DNA of 28,919 nucleotides from JAIVJN01 sp036732565. Its GTDB lineage: Bacteria > Acidobacteriota > Vicinamibacteria > Vicinamibacterales > UBA2999. The notes beneath the pieces are model-generated. The model saw only the letters and a program-made list of their open reading frames with translations, was not told where the DNA came from and ran no database searches. The position numbers were made by a program, and so were the translations under genes. Of this stretch, positions 9,320 through 16,982 are shown piece after piece. Location of the stretch: positions 1 through 28,919 of the forward strand of contig DAINCF010000015.1 in the NCBI GenBank assembly GCA_036732565.1, read 5' to 3'. The stretch's first letter is position 1. Every line of letters begins with the position of its first letter.

Positions 9320-10333
9320 TCAAGTCTGCTTCTCCGTATGCCCCCCGAATCCGAGACGCATGGCCGAAAGGACTTTGTTCGCGAAGTCGCCTTCGCCGCG
9401 CGACGTGAAGCGCTGAAACAGCGCGGCCGCCAGCACCGGCATCGGCACGCCCACCTCGATCGCGGCTTGCCCGGTCCAGCGGCCTTCACCTGAATCAGAG
9501 ACGCGCCCGGCGAAGCCCTCGAGCGTCGGGTGCTCGCGAAGCGCGTGCGCGGTGAGGTCCAACAGCCAGGAACCGACGACGCTGCCGCGCCGCCACAGCT
9601 CTGAGATGGCCGCCAGGTCGAGATCGTACTGAAAGTGCGACGGATCTTCGAGCGGGGTCGTTTCAGAATCGGTGGCGCGTTGGGTCTTGCCCGCGTTGGC
9701 CCGATGCATCAGGTTGAACCCTTCGGCATAGGCCGCCATCAATCCGTACTCGATCGCGTTGTGCACCATCTTCACGAAGTGCCCGGCCCCAGAAGGACCG
9801 CAGTGCAGATAGCCTTCCTCCGCGGTTGGCGCGGCCAGCGGCGGACCGTCCGTTGGCGGCGCCGCGGCCTTACCGGGTGCCAGGGCGCGAAAGATCGGAT
9901 CCAGGTGCTGGACGACCGTATCGTCGCCCCCGATCATCAGGCAATAGCCACGCTCCAGCCCCCAGACGCCGCCGCTGGTGCCGACGTCGACGTAGTGCAG
10001 ACCGCGCGTGCCCAGCTCGCGCGCGCGCCGCAGATCGTCGTGATACTTCGTGTTCCCGCCGTCGATGATGATGTCACCCGCTTCGAGGTGGGGCACGAGA
10101 TCGTCGATGACCCGATCCACCACGGCCGCCGGCACCATGATCCAAATCGCTCGCGGCGTCTCGAGCGCATCGACGAGCGCTTTCACGCTGGTGGCGGCCG
10201 AGGCGCCCTCTTTCGCCAGCGCCGCAACGGCGCGATCGTCTCGATCCTGGACGACCACCCGATGTTGCGCGCGCATCAGCCGCCGCGCGATGTTGCCGCC
10301 CATTCGCCCCAGTCCGATGAGTCCAAGTTGCAT
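9320..10333 (-). CDS. gnd: 6-phosphogluconate dehydrogenase, decarboxylating (short type)
   Basis: Protein of 337 residues, the short NAD-preferring bacterial form (GntZ/YqeC-like, about 300-340) rather than the 470-residue form. The GLGRMGGN nucleotide motif is at 7-14, IIDGGNTKYHDD near 90, DVGTSGGVWGL near 115, and the catalytic GPSGAGHFVKMVHNAIEYG segment with Lys and His near 185. It converts 6-phosphogluconate to ribulose-5-phosphate, completing the oxidative pathway begun by zwf and pgl. The frame opens at ATG 10354, but ATG 10333 gives the typical N-terminus and is preceded by CATAAT (10345-10340) six bases upstream. It is divergent from pirin with a 55-bp shared promoter region. Confidence 0.93.
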   Translation of the reverse strand: MQLGLIGLGRMGGNIARRLMRAQHRVVVQDRDDRAVAALAKEGASAATSVKALVDALETPRAIWIMVPAAVVDRVIDDLVPHLEAGDIIIDGGNTKYHDDLRRARELGTRGLHYVDVGTSGGVWGLERGYCLMIGGDDTVVQHLDPIFRALAPGKAAAPPTDGPPLAAPTAEEGYLHCGPSGAGHFVKMVHNAIEYGLMAAYAEGFNLMHRANAGKTQRATDSETTPLEDPSHFQYDLDLAAISELWRRGSVVGSWLLDLTAHALREHPTLEGFAGRVSDSGEGRWTGQAAIEVGVPMPVLAAALFQRFTSRGEGDFANKVLSAMRLGFGGHTEKQT

Positions 10334-10388
10334 CTCTGCATTATGCCGCGCCACATGTCGTTCGCGTGACGCGAGCTAGAATGACCTC
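10334..10388. promoter_or_regulatory. Divergent gnd / pirin promoter region
   Basis: Only 55 bp separate the two divergent start codons. On the + strand TAGAAT (10377-10382) lies 6 nt before the GTG of pirin. On the - strand CATAAT (10345-10340) lies 6 nt before the ATG of gnd. Each matches 5 of 6 bases of the sigma-70 -10 consensus. Such close spacing places transcription starts at or next to the start codons. No clear -35 boxes or Shine-Dalgarno sequences are seen. Confidence 0.5.
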
Positions 10389-11360
10389 GTGAGCTTTCAG
10401 CCTGCGCCCGAGCCGGTCGTTGGCGACGATCTCCCCAACCCGTCACTCGACATCGTGCTCGTGCCGCGGGTGCGAGACATCGGCGGGTTCGCCGTCCGTC
10501 GCGTCCTCCCGTCGGCCCGACGCAAGATGGTGGGGCCGTTCATCTTTCTCGATCAGATGGGCCCGGCGATCTTCGATCCAGGCATCGGCCTCGACGTCCG
10601 GCCGCATCCGCACATCGGCCTCGCCACCGTGACCTATCTGTTCGAAGGCGAAGTCCTGCACCGCGACAGCGTCGGCAGCGTCCAGACGATTGCGCCCGAA
10701 GCCGTGAATTGGATGTTCGCTGGCAAGGGCATCACGCATTCCGAGCGCACGCCGCCCGAGCTTCGCGCACGAGGTGGACGTGTCTTCGGCCTGCAGATGT
10801 GGGTGGCGCTGCCGCGCGCCGAAGAGGAATCGGCGCCGCGCTTTACCCATCACGATCGCCAGGCGCTGCCCCTCATCGAGGACGAGGGTCGCACCATCCG
10901 CGTCGTCACCGGCAGCTACGACGGAGTGGCGGCGCCGCCTTCGAGTGCGTGGGAGACGGTCCTGGTCGACGCGCGGCTGCAGCCGGGCGCGCGGCTTCCG
11001 GTCACGCCGCGCTACGACGAACGCGCGATCTTCGTGGCTGACGGCCAGGTGGACGTTGCCGGCCAGACGTTCGATGCGGGCCCGCTCGTGGTCCTCAAGC
11101 CAGGCGCGTCAATCACGGTCACGGCGCGCACGTCCTCCCGCGTCGTCTTACTGGGCGGCGAGCCGATGGATGGGCCGCGACATATCTGGTGGAACTTCGT
11201 CTCGAGCTCGAAGGAACGGATCGAGCAGGCCAAGGCGGATTGGCAGGCGGGACGGTTCGCGCCAGTGCCGGGCGAGACGGAGTTTGTGCCCCTTCCCGAA
11301 CCAAAAGACGATAGCCACGAAGGCACGAAGGAAATGCGCGTACGTAGCGCAGGCCTTTAG
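10389..11360 (+). CDS. Pirin family protein
   Basis: Bicupin pirin of 323 residues. The iron-site residues of the N-terminal cupin are all present: His73 and His75 in RPHPHIGLAT, His117 and Glu119 in GKGITHSER. Pirins act as redox-sensing regulators or quercetin 2,3-dioxygenase-like oxygenases; the role here is unknown. The GTG start has TAGAAT six bases upstream and no ribosome site, suggesting a leaderless message. The real family ending is around VPGETEFVPLPEP. The last 20 or so residues (DDSHEGTKE then RVRSAGL) and the TAG stop are encoded by intergenic-type repeats, so the C-terminus looks rebuilt by repeat insertion. Confidence 0.92.
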   Translation: MSFQPAPEPVVGDDLPNPSLDIVLVPRVRDIGGFAVRRVLPSARRKMVGPFIFLDQMGPAIFDPGIGLDVRPHPHIGLATVTYLFEGEVLHRDSVGSVQTIAPEAVNWMFAGKGITHSERTPPELRARGGRVFGLQMWVALPRAEEESAPRFTHHDRQALPLIEDEGRTIRVVTGSYDGVAAPPSSAWETVLVDARLQPGARLPVTPRYDERAIFVADGQVDVAGQTFDAGPLVVLKPGASITVTARTSSRVVLLGGEPMDGPRHIWWNFVSSSKERIEQAKADWQAGRFAPVPGETEFVPLPEPKDDSHEGTKEMRVRSAGL

Positions 11361-11426
11361 GCCTGCCAAAACGCCGTTGGTGCGCGAATGCCGCGTCAGG
11401 CAGGCCTGAAGGCCTGCGCTACGTAC
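11340..11426. repeat. REP doublet (GTAG family) between convergent genes
   Basis: Two 28-bp arms, 11340-11367 and 11399-11426, are reverse complements with one mismatch. Each contains GTAG followed by the hairpin GCAGGCC-TTYA-GGCCTGC. A 31-bp spacer (11368-11398) separates them. The element joins the 3' ends of pirin (+) and the membrane protein (-). The pirin stop lies inside the left arm. Flanking it, GCCACGAAGGCACGAAGG (11314-11331) and the reverse-oriented CTTCGTGTGCTTTGTGGC (11454-11471) make an outer imperfect inverted repeat. It may act as a bidirectional terminator. Confidence 0.9.
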
Positions 11427-11444
11427 AATTTCTGGTCTTCCTGT

Positions 11445-12113
11445 CTAATCGCTCTTCGTGTGCTTTGTGGCCAACGTGGTGGCGGTAATCTCCGGCACGC
11501 GCGTGATGGTCCATCCCGCCGACGGCAAGAGCAGCAGACCCGCGAAGTAGACGACGAGCACGGCGAATGCCAGGTAGCCTGCGGCAGGGTGGCTGGGGGT
11601 TTGGGAAAGGGCGCCCAGCGTCACCCCGTCGAAGAGCAGCTGCAGCGCGCGCGCCACGCGTCCACCCGCGGGCTGTGACAGCGCCGCCAGAACGATGAAC
11701 TTGATCGTGAACGTCGCACCGATGAGGATCATCAGGCCACGCAGCATCCGCACGCGATCCGGCGCCACCGTCAGCGTGTGCAGCAGCGCGATGAAAAAGA
11801 ATGTCGCGACGATGAGGGCGGGCAGTCCGGCGTCCGGCGTCACCAGCGTGAACGTCTGCGCCGACGCGACGAACGTGGTGAGCAGCACGAACAGACCATT
11901 GAGATTGGGCAGCCACGAGCGTCTCTCGCTCATGAGCCGGTCCGGCGCCAGCGCGCCGCTCTGCACGAGCGCCGCCACCAGCAGCATCGCGAGGATCAGC
12001 GAGAAGAGAGAGGGCGGATTGAGGAGTTGTCCATGACCTGGCCGGAGGCCGCCGACGAGCGTCACGGTCAGGAACAGGACCGGCAGCACGATGGCTTCGC
12101 GAACGGCCGTCAT
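11445..12113 (-). CDS. Uncharacterised polytopic membrane protein
   Basis: Not recognised as a named family. The 222-residue protein has about six hydrophobic segments: roughly 8-22, 33-52, 68-88, 93-112, 120-141 and 174-196, so it is an inner-membrane protein. Polar loops include APDRLMSERRS and TVAPDRVRMLRG. The ATG at 12113 overlaps the stop of the upstream TPR-like gene as ATGA, so the two are translationally coupled and probably work together. The C-terminal LATKHTKSD is encoded by a sequence resembling the repeat that encodes SHEGTKE at the end of pirin. The native C-terminus may therefore have been altered. Confidence 0.7.
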   Translation of the reverse strand: MTAVREAIVLPVLFLTVTLVGGLRPGHGQLLNPPSLFSLILAMLLVAALVQSGALAPDRLMSERRSWLPNLNGLFVLLTTFVASAQTFTLVTPDAGLPALIVATFFFIALLHTLTVAPDRVRMLRGLMILIGATFTIKFIVLAALSQPAGGRVARALQLLFDGVTLGALSQTPSHPAAGYLAFAVLVVYFAGLLLLPSAGWTITRVPEITATTLATKHTKSD

Positions 12114-12610
12114 TTGCGCGGTTCCGTGACGCGGAGGGGGTTGATGTCAGCGAGCTCGCGGCGCAGCCCAGCCTCGAGCTCAGCCTTCAATTCGTCGGCG
12201 CTCCGCATCTTCAAGTTCTCGTCATCGACGACGATGCGGCCGTCGGGCGCGAGCTCGATGGCGCGCGTGACCACCTCGAGGCCCCGCGTGTACAGCGCAT
12301 CGTCGTGGTAGAAGCGGCTCCACCCCTGTCGATAGTAGCTGTAGGCGATGTAGAACTGCGTGCGCGCATCGCGTTCGGCTCGATCGGCCCGGGCGAACGC
12401 GGCCCGCGCTTCGGGAAACCGATCGGCCCGGAAGAACTGCAGGCCGTCGGCAAAGGCCTGTTCGTCGACGGCGTAGACACCGACCGACGCCGCCAGCCCT
12501 CCGGTGACCTCCGCCATCGTTCGCGGCTGCGACGCCAGGAGCCAGACGATCAGCAGCGCATAGCCCGAGGAAAGCACAAGTCCCAGCCCGCGGACGTACG
12601 GCTCGCGCAT
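12110..12610 (-). CDS. Membrane-anchored TPR-like protein
   Basis: Protein of 166 residues with one N-terminal membrane span (about 8-28, GLVLSSGYALLIVWLLAS) and a soluble region. The stretch from AFADGLQFFRADRFPEARAAFARAD through TQFYIAYSYYRQG reads as one to two tetratricopeptide-like helix pairs. The ending EAGLRRELADINPLRV has no known motif. The frame stays open upstream to 12799, but that extension is encoded by a GC-rich repeat. ATG 12610 is chosen because it begins the hydrophobic segment and has an extended -10 (TG-T-TAGCAT, 12624-12616) five bases upstream. It is coupled by an ATGA overlap to the downstream membrane protein. Function unknown; a scaffold for that partner is inference. 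Confidence 0.75.
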   Translation of the reverse strand: MREPYVRGLGLVLSSGYALLIVWLLASQPRTMAEVTGGLAASVGVYAVDEQAFADGLQFFRADRFPEARAAFARADRAERDARTQFYIAYSYYRQGWSRFYHDDALYTRGLEVVTRAIELAPDGRIVVDDENLKMRSADELKAELEAGLRRELADINPLRVTEPRK

Positions 12611-12624
12611 GACAAATGCTAACA

Positions 12625-12706
12625 GAGGCCTCGACGGCTCCGCCGTCTCGGAGGGCGGCTCGCTTCGCTCCCCGTGGGCCTCGCCGCTTCGCGGCTTGGT
12701 AGGGCC
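12625..12706. repeat. GC-rich hairpin element upstream of the TPR-like gene
   Basis: This segment carries several small hairpins: GACGGC-TCC-GCCGTC at 12632-12646, a GGCTCGCTTCGCTCC stretch, and GCCGC-TTC-GCGGC. Read on the - strand in the frame of the adjacent gene it gives a low-complexity peptide (KPRSGEAHGERSEPP). That looks like read-through of an intergenic repeat, not a protein domain. It lies between the aldo/keto reductase stop and the TPR-like gene promoter. Confidence 0.55.
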
Positions 12707-12802
12707 TTCGGAAGGAACGGAATGAGTAAGACCCGTCGCACCTCGTGTGCAGAACGGTAATCTGGTCAGGCGTCGAAAATCGACATCGTCGGTCCGCAAT
12801 CC

Positions 12803-13846
12803 TCAGGCGTCTTGCGGAGCCACGGCAGTGGGCCGTTCCGGGCCGCTCCCGGCGCCGGTCGAGATGATGGCGCCGGCGATCTCATCGAGGTCGTGCTCGG
12901 TGAGCTCGAGCGACGCCGCTGGCAGCCACCCGTCGATCTGATTCGGTCGGCGCGCGCCGACGATGGCCCCGGTCACCGCGGGCCAGGCGAGGGTCCAGGC
13001 CACCGCGATGGCGCCTGGTGTGGTCTGATAGCGCCGGGCGATAGGGGTCAGCGCGTCGGCGAGCGCGAGGTTGCGTTCCAGCGCCGCGCCAGTGAAGTGC
13101 GGCGAGCGCGACCGCCAATCGCCCTTGTCCAGGGCCGCCGCGCGCTCGCGGTTGAAGGTGCCGGTCAGCAGCCCCGCTTGCATCGGACTGTAAACGATGA
13201 CGCCGGTGTCGTGCTGGGCACACCACGGCAGCTCCCGACCGGCGACGTCGCGGCGAATCATCGAGAACGGCGGCTGCAGCGTGTCGACGTGGCCGATCGC
13301 GTCGGCGCGCGCGAGCTGGGAGGCGTCGTGATTCGACAGGCCCACCGCGCGGACTTTCCCCGACTCCTTGAGCTCGAGAAACGTGCGCCAGTACTCCTCG
13401 AGCGTCGTGCCGTCGTCCGGGGGCCAATGCAACTGGTAGAGATCGATGCGCTCGACACGGAGTCGCCGGAGAGACGCCTCGACCTCGCGCCGCACGCTCG
13501 CGGGCGCAGCGACGCGCTTCGGCTCCGCACGACGGTCCTGATCGTTCCAGAGCATCCCACCCTTGGTGAACACATACGGGCGATCGCCAGGCGCGAAGTC
13601 GGCGAGCGCGCGCCCGACGACCTCTTCCGAGTGGCCGAGACCGTAGACGGCCGCGGTGTCGATCCAATTCACCCCACGCTCGACGGCATACCGAATCGCG
13701 GCGACCGATTCATCGTCGTCCTGATCGCCCCACGCGAAGGCCCAATCTCCTCCACCGGCGGCCCAGGCGCCGAAGCCGACTCGGGTGATGGCCATGCCCG
13801 TCGTTCCGAGAGGCCGGCGTGGTAGCGCGTGCGATGCGGAGCTCAT
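12803..13846 (-). CDS. Aldo/keto reductase
   Basis: NADPH-dependent (beta/alpha)8 oxidoreductase of 347 residues. The catalytic tetrad is visible as Asp63 (WIDTAAVYG), Tyr68, Lys95 (VFTKGG) and His140 (LYQLHWP). The cofactor-site segment SPMQAGLLTGTF near 230 and a C-terminal GARRPNQID are typical of the YajO/YghZ/AKR-type branch. It reduces aldehydes or ketones, or oxidises sugar alcohols; the specific substrate is not apparent. ATG 13846 is preceded by TATACT (13858-13853), exactly six bases upstream, with no ribosome site, which fits a leaderless message. It is divergent from the metallopeptidase. The downstream TPR-like gene is 192 bp away with its own promoter-like sequence. Confidence 0.92.
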   Translation of the reverse strand: MSSASHALPRRPLGTTGMAITRVGFGAWAAGGGDWAFAWGDQDDDESVAAIRYAVERGVNWIDTAAVYGLGHSEEVVGRALADFAPGDRPYVFTKGGMLWNDQDRRAEPKRVAAPASVRREVEASLRRLRVERIDLYQLHWPPDDGTTLEEYWRTFLELKESGKVRAVGLSNHDASQLARADAIGHVDTLQPPFSMIRRDVAGRELPWCAQHDTGVIVYSPMQAGLLTGTFNRERAAALDKGDWRSRSPHFTGAALERNLALADALTPIARRYQTTPGAIAVAWTLAWPAVTGAIVGARRPNQIDGWLPAASLELTEHDLDEIAGAIISTGAGSGPERPTAVAPQDA

Positions 13847-13852
13847 TCGCCC

Positions 13853-13858
13853 AGTATA
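13853..13858 (-). promoter_or_regulatory. -10 element for aldo/keto reductase
   Basis: TATACT matches TATAAT at five of six positions and ends six bases before the ATG at 13846. No -35 consensus is seen 16-18 bp further upstream. The spacing predicts a transcript starting at or next to the start codon. Confidence 0.5.
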
Positions 13859-13969
13859 AACCTCGGGTTTCAGGCTCCTCCGGAGTCCGTGCGACGCGAG
13901 TAACGGCGAGTAACGTGGAAATGGCGTCGGTTAGGGCGTGTGGCCTCCGTACTCTATGATCCGGCCAGC

Positions 13970-15001
13970 ATGCCACGCGCCTCGGGCGTCCCGCCCAATT
14001 GGACCGATCTGCCCGACGAAGAGCTCCTGAATCTGTCGTTCGCCGATCTCCCCATTCAGCTCGAGGGGACGGTCCTGGAGTCTCGTATCGCCCAACTACG
14101 CGGTGAGCTCGAGTCGCGTGAGCTGCGATTTCCCCTGCACTTCTATCTCTCGGACGAATGGTTCACGCCGGATGGCATCGCCGCGATGGCGGTGCCGTTC
14201 TATCTCGCGCACCCGCGTCTCGAGAAGCTCGAGCGCACGCAGATGCTGGAGGTCGAAGGTGGCGAGCACGAGTGGTGCATGCGCATCCTCCGTCACGAAG
14301 CCGGGCACGTGGTCGACAACGCCTACAAGCTCCGCCTGCGACGCCAGCGACGGGAGCTGTTCGGACGATCGAGCGATCCGTATCCCGAGTTCTATACGCC
14401 GAAGCCGTACAGCAAGAGCTTCGTGATGCACCTGGATGCGTGGTACGCGCAAAGCCATCCCGACGAGGATTTCGCCGAGACGTTCGCCGTCTGGTTGACG
14501 CCGCAGTCGAACTGGGAGCAGCGCTACGCGGGTTGGCCGGCGATGAAGAAGCTGGAGTACGTCGATACGCTGATGAAGTCGCTGCGCGGCAAGCGCGCAC
14601 CGGTGGAGCGGACCGACGAAATCGATCCGATACGACGCTCGCGGCGCACGCTGCGTCAGCACTACAGGCTGAAGCGACGGCACTACGGCATCGACCACCC
14701 CGGCTTCTACGATCGCGACCTGCGCCGGTTGTTCTCCGACGCACCGGAGTTCAGCGCTAATATCACCGCGGTGCAGTTCATCGGACGCATCCGGCAGCCG
14801 ATCCGGCGACTGATTGCTGGCTGGACGGGCATCTACCAGTACACCATCGACCGCGTCATCGAGGACATGATCGCGCGCTGCCGTGAGTTGAAGCTGCGAC
14901 TCGCTGTTCCGGAAGAGGAAGCGCGCCGCGAGTTCACCGTGCTGCTCACCGTGCAGACGATGAACTATCTGCACAGCGGACGGCATCGGGTGGCGCTATG
15001 A
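13970..15001 (+). CDS. Putative zinc-binding metallopeptidase (Peptidase_Mx type)
   Basis: Soluble protein of 343 residues resembling the 'putative zinc-binding metallopeptidase' family. The gluzincin-like motif HEAGH places zinc ligands His109 and His113 with catalytic Glu110. A second conserved block HPDEDFAETFAVWL supplies a likely third ligand, Glu170. The order LPDEELLNLSFADL, then LSDEWFTPDG and PFYLAHPRL, matches the family layout. There is no signal peptide, so it is probably cytoplasmic. GTG 13940 is an alternative start, but TATGAT at 13955-13960 lies inside that extension and would put the transcript start just before ATG 13970. The stop overlaps the ATP-grasp gene as ATGA, so the two are coupled. 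Substrate unknown. Confidence 0.88.
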   Translation: MPRASGVPPNWTDLPDEELLNLSFADLPIQLEGTVLESRIAQLRGELESRELRFPLHFYLSDEWFTPDGIAAMAVPFYLAHPRLEKLERTQMLEVEGGEHEWCMRILRHEAGHVVDNAYKLRLRRQRRELFGRSSDPYPEFYTPKPYSKSFVMHLDAWYAQSHPDEDFAETFAVWLTPQSNWEQRYAGWPAMKKLEYVDTLMKSLRGKRAPVERTDEIDPIRRSRRTLRQHYRLKRRHYGIDHPGFYDRDLRRLFSDAPEFSANITAVQFIGRIRQPIRRLIAGWTGIYQYTIDRVIEDMIARCRELKLRLAVPEEEARREFTVLLTVQTMNYLHSGRHRVAL

Positions 15002-16083
15002 AGCCGTTGCGCGTGCTGACGCTCGTGCACAAGCACCTCGTGCCGCCGGCGACGCCCCCGGCCGCTGATGCCGACGCCACCAGCCTCGAGTGGAAGATGG
15101 AATGGGATGTCGTGTCCACCCTGCGCGAACGGGGTCACGACCTGCACGTCATCGGCGTCGACGATGACCTGACGCCGATCCGGCAATCGATGGAGGAGTT
15201 CAAGCCGACGATTGTCTTCAACCTGATGGAAGCGTTTGCCGACATCGGCGTCTTCGATCAGAACGTGGTCAGCTATCTCGAGTTGCTGCGCGCGCCGTAC
15301 ACGGGTTGCAATCCGCGCGGGCTCACGCTGTCGCGGGACAAGGCCCTCGCCAAGAAGCTGATGGCGTATCACCGCATCCCGGTGCCCGATTTCACGGTGG
15401 TGCCGCGCAACCGCAAGGTGATCCTGCCGCGCAAGCTCGGCTTCCCGCTGATCGTCAAGTCGCTGCTGTTCGAATCCTCGACCGGCATCTCGCAGGCATC
15501 GGTCGTCGCCAACGAAGAGCAGCTCGCCAAGCGCGTGCAATTCATCCACGACTCCGTCGGCACCGCCGCCATCGTCGAGCGCTTCGTCGACGGCCGGGAG
15601 CTCTACGTCGGTGTGCTCGGCAACGCGCGGCTGCAAGTGCTGCCGGTCTGGGAGATGTCGTTCGCGAAGATGCCGGAGCACACCTGGCACATCGCCACCG
15701 AACGGGTGAAGTGGAACTCCGCGTATCAGAAGAAGCACGGCATCGAAACCTCGCAGGCGGAGCTGACCGCCGAGGTGACGCTGCGTGTGCAGCACGTGGC
15801 CAAGCGCGTGTACCGTGCGTTGGATCTCAGCGGCTACGCGCGTATCGACTTTCGGCTGGGGGCGGACGGCCGGCTGTTCGTCATCGAGGCCAACCCCAAC
15901 CCGCAACTGGCGCAAGGTGAGGACTTCGCCGAGTCCGCCAGGCGCGGCGGGCTCGAGTACGGTCCGTTGCTGGAGCGGATCATGGGACTGGGTCTGCAAT
16001 GGCAGCCCTCGCGCATGGGCGCGGAGTTCGAGACGCAGTTCGATCGCAGAGCCAAAGCCGAGAACGTGCAACGACGGAAATAG
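14998..16083 (+). CDS. ATP-grasp ligase related to D-Ala-D-Ala ligase
   Basis: Carboxylate-amine ligase of 361 residues with the ATP-grasp layout. An N-terminal Rossmann-like domain runs 1-105 (LRERGHDLHVIGVDDD, VFNLMEAF, PYTGCNPRGLTLSRDK). The ATP-binding core follows (FPLIVKSLLFESSTGIS near 150, VERFVDGRELYVGVLG near 195). The metal site is in VIEANPNPQL with Glu297 and Asn299. True D-Ala-D-Ala ligases have a different glycine/serine loop and end in a NTxPG motif, so this is probably a peptide- or amide-forming ligase of other specificity. It overlaps the metallopeptidase gene by four bases. A ligase-peptidase pair suggests making and trimming of a small peptide or modified amino acid; that is inference. 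Confidence 0.88.
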   Translation: MKPLRVLTLVHKHLVPPATPPAADADATSLEWKMEWDVVSTLRERGHDLHVIGVDDDLTPIRQSMEEFKPTIVFNLMEAFADIGVFDQNVVSYLELLRAPYTGCNPRGLTLSRDKALAKKLMAYHRIPVPDFTVVPRNRKVILPRKLGFPLIVKSLLFESSTGISQASVVANEEQLAKRVQFIHDSVGTAAIVERFVDGRELYVGVLGNARLQVLPVWEMSFAKMPEHTWHIATERVKWNSAYQKKHGIETSQAELTAEVTLRVQHVAKRVYRALDLSGYARIDFRLGADGRLFVIEANPNPQLAQGEDFAESARRGGLEYGPLLERIMGLGLQWQPSRMGAEFETQFDRRAKAENVQRRK

Positions 16084-16137
16084 GCTGCTGCGCGGTATCG
16101 TCGAGCTGCAGCGTGCGCGCCCGAGAGATACTGGGAC

Positions 16138-16938
16138 ATGGACGTTCGAGTGTTCCCTCACTCCACGCGCCCCGGCGTGGGGCTGAGGCCACGGCAGGAG
16201 AGTCAGCGCCCGCTGCTGCCGCAGCACGCGCGACATTGTCCCGTCCTGGAAGCCGGCAACGGCCTCGGCTTTCTCGTCTACCCGCCACTCGAGGAAAACG
16301 AGGCCTTCCACGTCGAGTGCCTGGGCGATGGGCGCTTTCGCTTCTCGTTCTTCATGGGGAAGCGGGGCACGCAGTGGCAGCCGGTGTTCTCGATTGCGAT
16401 CGCGCTGCCGATCGGCGGCGTGGGGAAGATGCGCGAAGACGTCGAGTTCCATGTGCCGCTGCCGCCGTTCTCGGCGGAGATCGCCCGGAGCATGGCGCGC
16501 CTGTTCATCGTGCCCGAGGATCTGGGCACGCCCACTGGAGGGATCACGTTACGCGGCGCCTTCAACTTCAAGACGCCTGAGGGGTGGGATACGGTCTACA
16601 CCTCGGTGTTGAACAACATCGAGCGCCCGGTCGCCCCGCTGCTGGTGGTTCGCGTCGAGACCGACTGGTACGCGCACGACACCGAGTTCCGCTACGTGCT
16701 GCAACCAGGCGAGGGCATTCCCGGCACTCGCAACGGCCCGATCGGCCAGGTGTTCTTCGTCCCTCGCGACCCGGTGGTGCTGCGCGACTGCACCGAGCAG
16801 GAGCTGACCGAGATCCAGGCTGCCAGGGAGCACTTCGCGCGCGAGAAGGCGGCGGTGACGCAGACGACGCCGCACGGCTTACAGTACAGCCCGTACTACG
16901 CGCGCCAAAGCCGCGCGCGCAAGCCGCACGACGACTAG
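16138..16938 (+). CDS. Uncharacterised protein (possibly DUF6065-like)
   Basis: Protein of 266 residues, soluble, no signal peptide or membrane span. The middle is beta-rich with conserved-looking blocks NGLGFLVYPPLEENEAFHVE, LPIGGVGKMREDVEFHVPLPPF, PLLVVRVETDWYAHDTEFRY and IGQVFFVPRDPVVL. It ends in a charged tail with GLQYSPYYARQSRARK. The block order faintly recalls DUF6065 proteins, but I cannot confirm this. It lies 54 bp after the ATP-grasp gene. GATACT at 16127-16132 is five bases before the ATG, so it may have its own promoter. Its position after the peptidase-ligase pair makes it a candidate third component. Confidence 0.7.
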   Translation: MDVRVFPHSTRPGVGLRPRQESQRPLLPQHARHCPVLEAGNGLGFLVYPPLEENEAFHVECLGDGRFRFSFFMGKRGTQWQPVFSIAIALPIGGVGKMREDVEFHVPLPPFSAEIARSMARLFIVPEDLGTPTGGITLRGAFNFKTPEGWDTVYTSVLNNIERPVAPLLVVRVETDWYAHDTEFRYVLQPGEGIPGTRNGPIGQVFFVPRDPVVLRDCTEQELTEIQAAREHFAREKAAVTQTTPHGLQYSPYYARQSRARKPHDD

Positions 16939-16982
16939 CGCATCATTCCGGCCGACTGCCTCAGATCACGTTGCGACATTGA

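Noticed and set aside
11340..11426. Insertion sequence ends
   Set aside because: There is no transposase or target duplication; the GTAG-hairpin arms fit a REP doublet better.
12611..12799. N-terminal extension of the TPR-like gene
   Set aside because: The extension is translation of a hairpin-rich repeat and lies upstream of a promoter-like hexamer; ATG 12610 starts the hydrophobic anchor.
14965..16452. 495-residue open frame antisense to the ATP-grasp gene
   Set aside because: Low-complexity Arg/His-rich translation opposite a well-supported ligase gene; no start signal.
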